Shown here: positions 61,540 through 64,000 of the stretch, piece by piece
Layout of the letters: each line of letters begins with the position of its first letter
Numbering within the stretch: position 1 is the stretch's first letter
Assembly: GCF_958453765.1 (NCBI RefSeq)
Contig: NZ_CAUDZA010000006.1
Location: 26,232-90,231, forward strand
Length of the DNA stretch: 64,000 nucleotides
Direction: 5' to 3'
Source: Phascolarctobacterium_A succinatutens_B
Lineage (GTDB): Bacteria; Bacillota; Negativicutes; Acidaminococcales; Acidaminococcaceae
Notes under the pieces: model-generated
Database searches by the model: none
What the model saw: the letters and a program-made list of their open reading frames with translations, nothing else
Told to the model about the DNA's origin: nothing
Position numbers and translations under genes: made by a program

Positions 61540-61663
61540 TGCCGATACACTCCAGACAAATTGTCGCTGCCTTGCGCCAGACGGCAAGATATTCTCTGTT
61601 GCAGATACCATACGTCAGCATGGCGGCAGCGCTCAGAAGGATTAAAATACGTGTTATTTTCAT
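61532..61663 (-). CDS. CD1871A-like small CxxC membrane protein
   Basis: A 43-aa protein: an N-terminal hydrophobic helix (residues 5-18), a basic stretch, then the ending CLECIGIG with C36 and C39. That C-terminus is the hallmark of the CD1871A family of small CxxC proteins, found beside 4Fe-4S membrane proteins and TlpA homologues. TAGGAGGT lies 11 bases before the ATG. Its stop overlaps the start of the polyferredoxin gene. It may carry a redox-active thiol pair; function not established. Confidence 0.85.
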   Translation of the reverse strand: MKITRILILLSAAAMLTYGICNREYLAVWRKAATICLECIGIG

Positions 61664-61930
61664 AGCAAGCAGACCTCCTATATAAGTACTAAGAATATTC
61701 TAGCATATACAATGAAATTTTACTATGAATGCATGACTATACATTATTGAGGTTGGGTAGCAAATAGCAGAAAATAATATTAAATTATTTCTATCCGCGT
61801 GTTGCAATGATTTTCTGACTGGTGTTGTATGGATAAAAGCGTATGAATAGGCTATAATAAAAACAGATAATGCAATGGAAGAATATAGGTCGCGAAATAG
61901 TATTTGTAAATGAGCAATTTAAAAAAATCC
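61664..61930. other. divergent intergenic region
   Basis: About 270 AT-rich bases separate the minus-strand redox operon from the plus-strand SCIFF genes. No gene, repeat or RNA family was recognised. A TAGAAT on the minus strand near 61700 could be the -10 box of the redox operon, but it has no good -35 partner. Confidence 0.4.
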
Positions 61931-61959
61931 TTGCAAAATAGGCAAAAACAAGGTAAAAT
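61931..61959 (+). promoter_or_regulatory. scfA promoter
   Basis: TTGCAA (61931-61936), 17 bases, TAAAAT (61954-61959), about 40 bases before the scfA start. Confidence 0.65.
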
Positions 61960-61997
61960 AAAACAAGTAATAATATATTTTTTTGGAGGTAATCGTT

Positions 61998-62144
61998 ATG
62001 CGTAAACACATCAAAACTGTTAATAAAGCAATGCTGAACAAAACTCTGCGTACCGGTGGCTGCGGCGAGTGCCCGGCTTCCTGCCAATCCGCTTGCAAAA
62101 CTTCCTGCACCGTTGGCAACCAGGTTTGCGAACACTGCAAATAA
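61998..62144 (+). CDS. scfA: SCIFF ranthipeptide precursor
   Basis: A 48-aa ribosomally made peptide of the SCIFF family (six cysteines in forty-five residues). The leader HIKTVNKAML and the core GGCGECPASCQSACKTSC match the family. Cysteines are at 22, 25, 29, 33, 37, 44 and 47, so it has one more than the classic six. In SCIFF, a radical SAM enzyme forms sulfur-to-carbon thioether links from these cysteines. TTGGAGG precedes the ATG. The maturase is the next gene. Confidence 0.95.
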   Translation: MRKHIKTVNKAMLNKTLRTGGCGECPASCQSACKTSCTVGNQVCEHCK

Positions 62145-62159
62145 TATCTGAGCTTAATG

Positions 62160-62190
62160 CAGCTCCCTGTCTGGTGCAGGGGGCTGTTTT
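62160..62190 (+). terminator. terminator-like hairpin between scfA and scfB
   Basis: CAGCTCCCTG (62160-62169) pairs with CAGGGGGCTG (62177-62186, one G:T pair), followed by only four T. It probably lowers scfB expression relative to the peptide. Confidence 0.7.
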
Positions 62191-62221
62191 ACTATCTATG
62201 CAAAAAGAAAGGTTGGAATAC

Positions 62222-63619
62222 ATGCTGATACATAAAATGCGTCTTGATGATAATATGGCTGTGCTGGATATCAACAGCGGTGCCGTTCATCTTGTAGACG
62301 ATGTTATTTACGATTTACTCGATTATTATGATGGCAGCAACGATGCTGAGGCTATGGCTGCTTTGAAGGATAAATACAGCGAAGAGGATTTGCGCGATGC
62401 ATTGGAAGAAATGCACGGCCTGCAGGATGAAGGTCTGCTTTTCAGCCCTTCCTTTGATGTACCGTCGACTTTTGCAGAAAAGCCGATTGTAAAATCCCTG
62501 TGCCTGCTTGTAACTCATGACTGCAATCTGCGTTGCGGTTACTGTTTTGCTGACACCGGTTCTTTTGGTGGCTGCCGTCAGCTCATGAGCAAGGAGACTG
62601 CAGAAAAGGCTATCGAGTTTGCTATTGAAGGCAGTAAGAAGCGCCATAACCTGGAGCTGGATATGTTCGGCGGTGAACCGCTGATGAACTGGCCGGTTGT
62701 TGTGCATATCACCGAATATGTACGCCGTCGTGAAAAAGAAACCGGCAAGAATATCAAGCTGACGCTGACTACTAACGGTACTCTTTTAAATGATGATAAT
62801 ATTAAATTCCTTAACGATAACCGTGTTATGCTGGTTCTGAGCCTGGATGGCAAGAAGGAAACTCATGACGCTATGCGTCCGTTCCCGAATAAAGCCGGCA
62901 GCTATGATGCAGCAGTGCGTGGCTTTAAGAAGGTAATCGACAGCCGCGAGGGTAAAAACTACTATCTGCGCGGAACCTATACCCATTTCAGCACCCACTT
63001 CTGTGAGGATGTGCTGGATATGACCAAGGTTGGCAAGGAGATTTCCGTAGAGCCCGTAGTAGGCATTGATGAACCCTGGGTATTGACCGAGGAAGATCTG
63101 CCGGTAATTTTCGATGAATACGATAAGCTGGCTCGTGCATATCTGGAGCGTCGTCGTGAAGGCAATCCCTTTGACTTTTTCCATTTCAATGTAGCACTTG
63201 ATAATGGTCCGTGTGTTGCTAAGCGTCTGGCTGGCTGCGGCGCCGGTCATGAATACTATTGCATTACTGCTGATGGCGATATTTATCCGTGCCATCAGTT
63301 TGTAGGCCGTGAACAATATAAGATGGGTACCCTGGATACCGGTATTGTTACACCTGAAATGGTGCAGAAGTTCCGTCATACCCATGTTCTTACTAAGCCG
63401 GAGTGCAGCAAATGCTGGGCACGCTTCTTCTGCAGCGGTGGCTGCCACGCCAATGCGGATTTAATTAACGGCGATATTACCAAGCCGTATGAGTATGGCT
63501 GTCGTCTGCAAAAGAAACGTCTGGAGAATGCTATCATTGTTCAGGCTGTTCTGTCTGCCGAAGCACAGGAAGGCGAGGACCTGCGTCCGCATATCAACAA
63601 TTTCACTTACGAAAAATAA
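62222..63619 (+). CDS. scfB: radical SAM SCIFF maturase
   Basis: A 465-aa radical SAM-SPASM enzyme that installs thioether bonds in ScfA. The N-terminal ~85 residues form a peptide-recognition domain. The SAM cluster is CNLRCGYC, C101-C105-C108. The C-terminal SPASM-like region has CGAGHEYYC, CHQF, CSKCWARFFCSGGC and a last Cys in GCRLQKK, ligands for auxiliary 4Fe-4S clusters. ATG 62222 follows GAAAGG; in-frame starts further up would cross the hairpin and scfA and lack ribosome sites. Confidence 0.95.
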   Translation: MLIHKMRLDDNMAVLDINSGAVHLVDDVIYDLLDYYDGSNDAEAMAALKDKYSEEDLRDALEEMHGLQDEGLLFSPSFDVPSTFAEKPIVKSLCLLVTHDCNLRCGYCFADTGSFGGCRQLMSKETAEKAIEFAIEGSKKRHNLELDMFGGEPLMNWPVVVHITEYVRRREKETGKNIKLTLTTNGTLLNDDNIKFLNDNRVMLVLSLDGKKETHDAMRPFPNKAGSYDAAVRGFKKVIDSREGKNYYLRGTYTHFSTHFCEDVLDMTKVGKEISVEPVVGIDEPWVLTEEDLPVIFDEYDKLARAYLERRREGNPFDFFHFNVALDNGPCVAKRLAGCGAGHEYYCITADGDIYPCHQFVGREQYKMGTLDTGIVTPEMVQKFRHTHVLTKPECSKCWARFFCSGGCHANADLINGDITKPYEYGCRLQKKRLENAIIVQAVLSAEAQEGEDLRPHINNFTYEK

Positions 63620-63633
63620 TAGCTTTTTACTAG

Positions 63634-63664
63634 TGCGCTCTGCGAAAGCAGAGCGCATTTTTTA
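63634..63664 (+). terminator. terminator of scfAB
   Basis: TGCGCTCTGC (63634-63643) pairs perfectly with GCAGAGCGCA (63648-63657) around a GAAA tetraloop, then TTTTTT. Confidence 0.9.
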
Positions 63665-64000
63665 ATTTGCTTCACCCAATTGTGCAAAATGGAGCGGAGA
63701 AATGAGAAAGAAATCTGCACCGGAGAAATAAAAAAATCCGGAAAATTTTTCGGTAAAACGTGATTTTTTTACGCAGATTTTACCGTTTTTCGGCAGGAAA
63801 TTTAACTTTTTTTGAGATTTTTTGAAGAAATTATGAGGCTGATAAAAGCGATGAACAAGCATGGTTGCTTTTCCACGAATCCTAGTGTGTCACGAAAAAA
63901 TGTTAAAAAAGTAACAAAAAAGGTGTTGACATAATGCGGGTCACATGGTATTATATACAAGTCGACGCGATACGGCAACAAAACAAAAGCCAAAATCGCT
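63665..64000 (+). promoter_or_regulatory. AT-rich region with an outward-facing promoter at 63926-63954
   Basis: No gene is seen in these 336 bases. TTGACA (63926-63931), 17 bases, TATTAT (63949-63954) make a near-consensus promoter pointing out of the window. The last 46 bases would be the leader of a gene or RNA that lies beyond the edge. Confidence 0.65.

Noticed and set aside
61540..61611. N-terminal extension of the 4Fe-4S protein from ATG 61611
   Set aside because: The stretch overlaps the 43-aa CD1871A-like gene in another frame, has no ribosome site and adds residues without membrane or cluster features.

Overview
The window is a gene-dense stretch of a low-to-mid GC bacterial chromosome. 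The combination points to an anaerobic, amino-acid-using diderm Firmicute of the class Negativicutes, most like the Acidaminococcaceae/Phascolarctobacterium group. The signs are Firmicute-type regulation (CIRCE, L10 leader, tandem glycine riboswitches, BirA-like operators, the rapZ-yvcK-whiA cluster), a SCIFF ranthipeptide locus, and an ArnT-like lipid glycosyltransferase that suggests an outer membrane with LPS. The taxon is inferred from gene content, not from a sequence search.

Layout. 1-2532: VTT membrane protein (5' end outside the window), CYTH triphosphatase, diaminopropionate ammonia-lyase. 2593-7934: a consensus promoter, four tRNAs (Tyr, initiator Met, Thr, elongator Met), tuf, rpmG, secE, nusG, rplK, rplA, L10 leader, rplJ, rplL. 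7935-14666: about 7 kb of accessory genes sits where rpoB usually follows rplL. It holds an esterase-like gene flanked by a 68-bp direct repeat, a YgiB/YgiC-like pair, a LysR regulator, an NhaC antiporter and isoaspartyl dipeptidase. 14676-22921: rpoB and rpoC. 22941-28450: a small unknown gene, an OmpR-type two-component system, an ArnT-like glycosyltransferase and an MFS transporter. 28476-32162: two tandem copies of the unit operator-promoter-glycine riboswitch-AGCS symporter-3' hairpin. 32315-38153: YccF, a possible sRNA, TauE/SafE, ecfA1-ecfA2-ecfT-truA, rplM-rpsI. 38494-41459: a GltS-like carrier and a cytoplasmic gamma-glutamyltransferase. 41619-48171: acpS, nnrD/E, cell-wall amidase, GerMN lipoprotein and the tsaE-tsaB-rimI-tsaD operon. 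48199-50308: a DnaA-box cluster, then a PdtaS/PdtaR-like kinase and ANTAR regulator. 50454-53910: CIRCE-groES-groEL and a split chromate transporter. 54003-60128: bioB, rapZ-yvcK-whiA, a polysaccharide deacetylase and bioY. 60145-61663 (minus strand): a small CxxC protein, a polyferredoxin-like membrane protein and a TlpA-like lipoprotein. 61931-63664: the SCIFF precursor scfA and its radical SAM maturase scfB. The last 340 bases hold only an outward-facing promoter.

How it fits together. Much of the window is core information processing. The accessory genes centre on amino acids and peptides (isoaspartyl dipeptidase, gamma-glutamyltransferase, glycine/alanine symporters, sodium-coupled carriers) and on biotin. 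The most coherent regulatory signal is a biotin regulon. The promoters of ecfA1A2T, bioB and bioY all carry a GTTAAC-spacer-GGTTGAC element whose right arm contains the -35 box, so the ECF energy module, the BioY substrate protein and biotin synthase are probably controlled together by BirA. Other items for follow-up are the eight-box DnaA cluster, the scfA peptide with an extra cysteine, the 68-bp repeat around the esterase gene, the duplicated riboswitch-transporter unit with covarying 3' hairpins, and a 57-bp palindrome over the promoter of the GltS-like gene.
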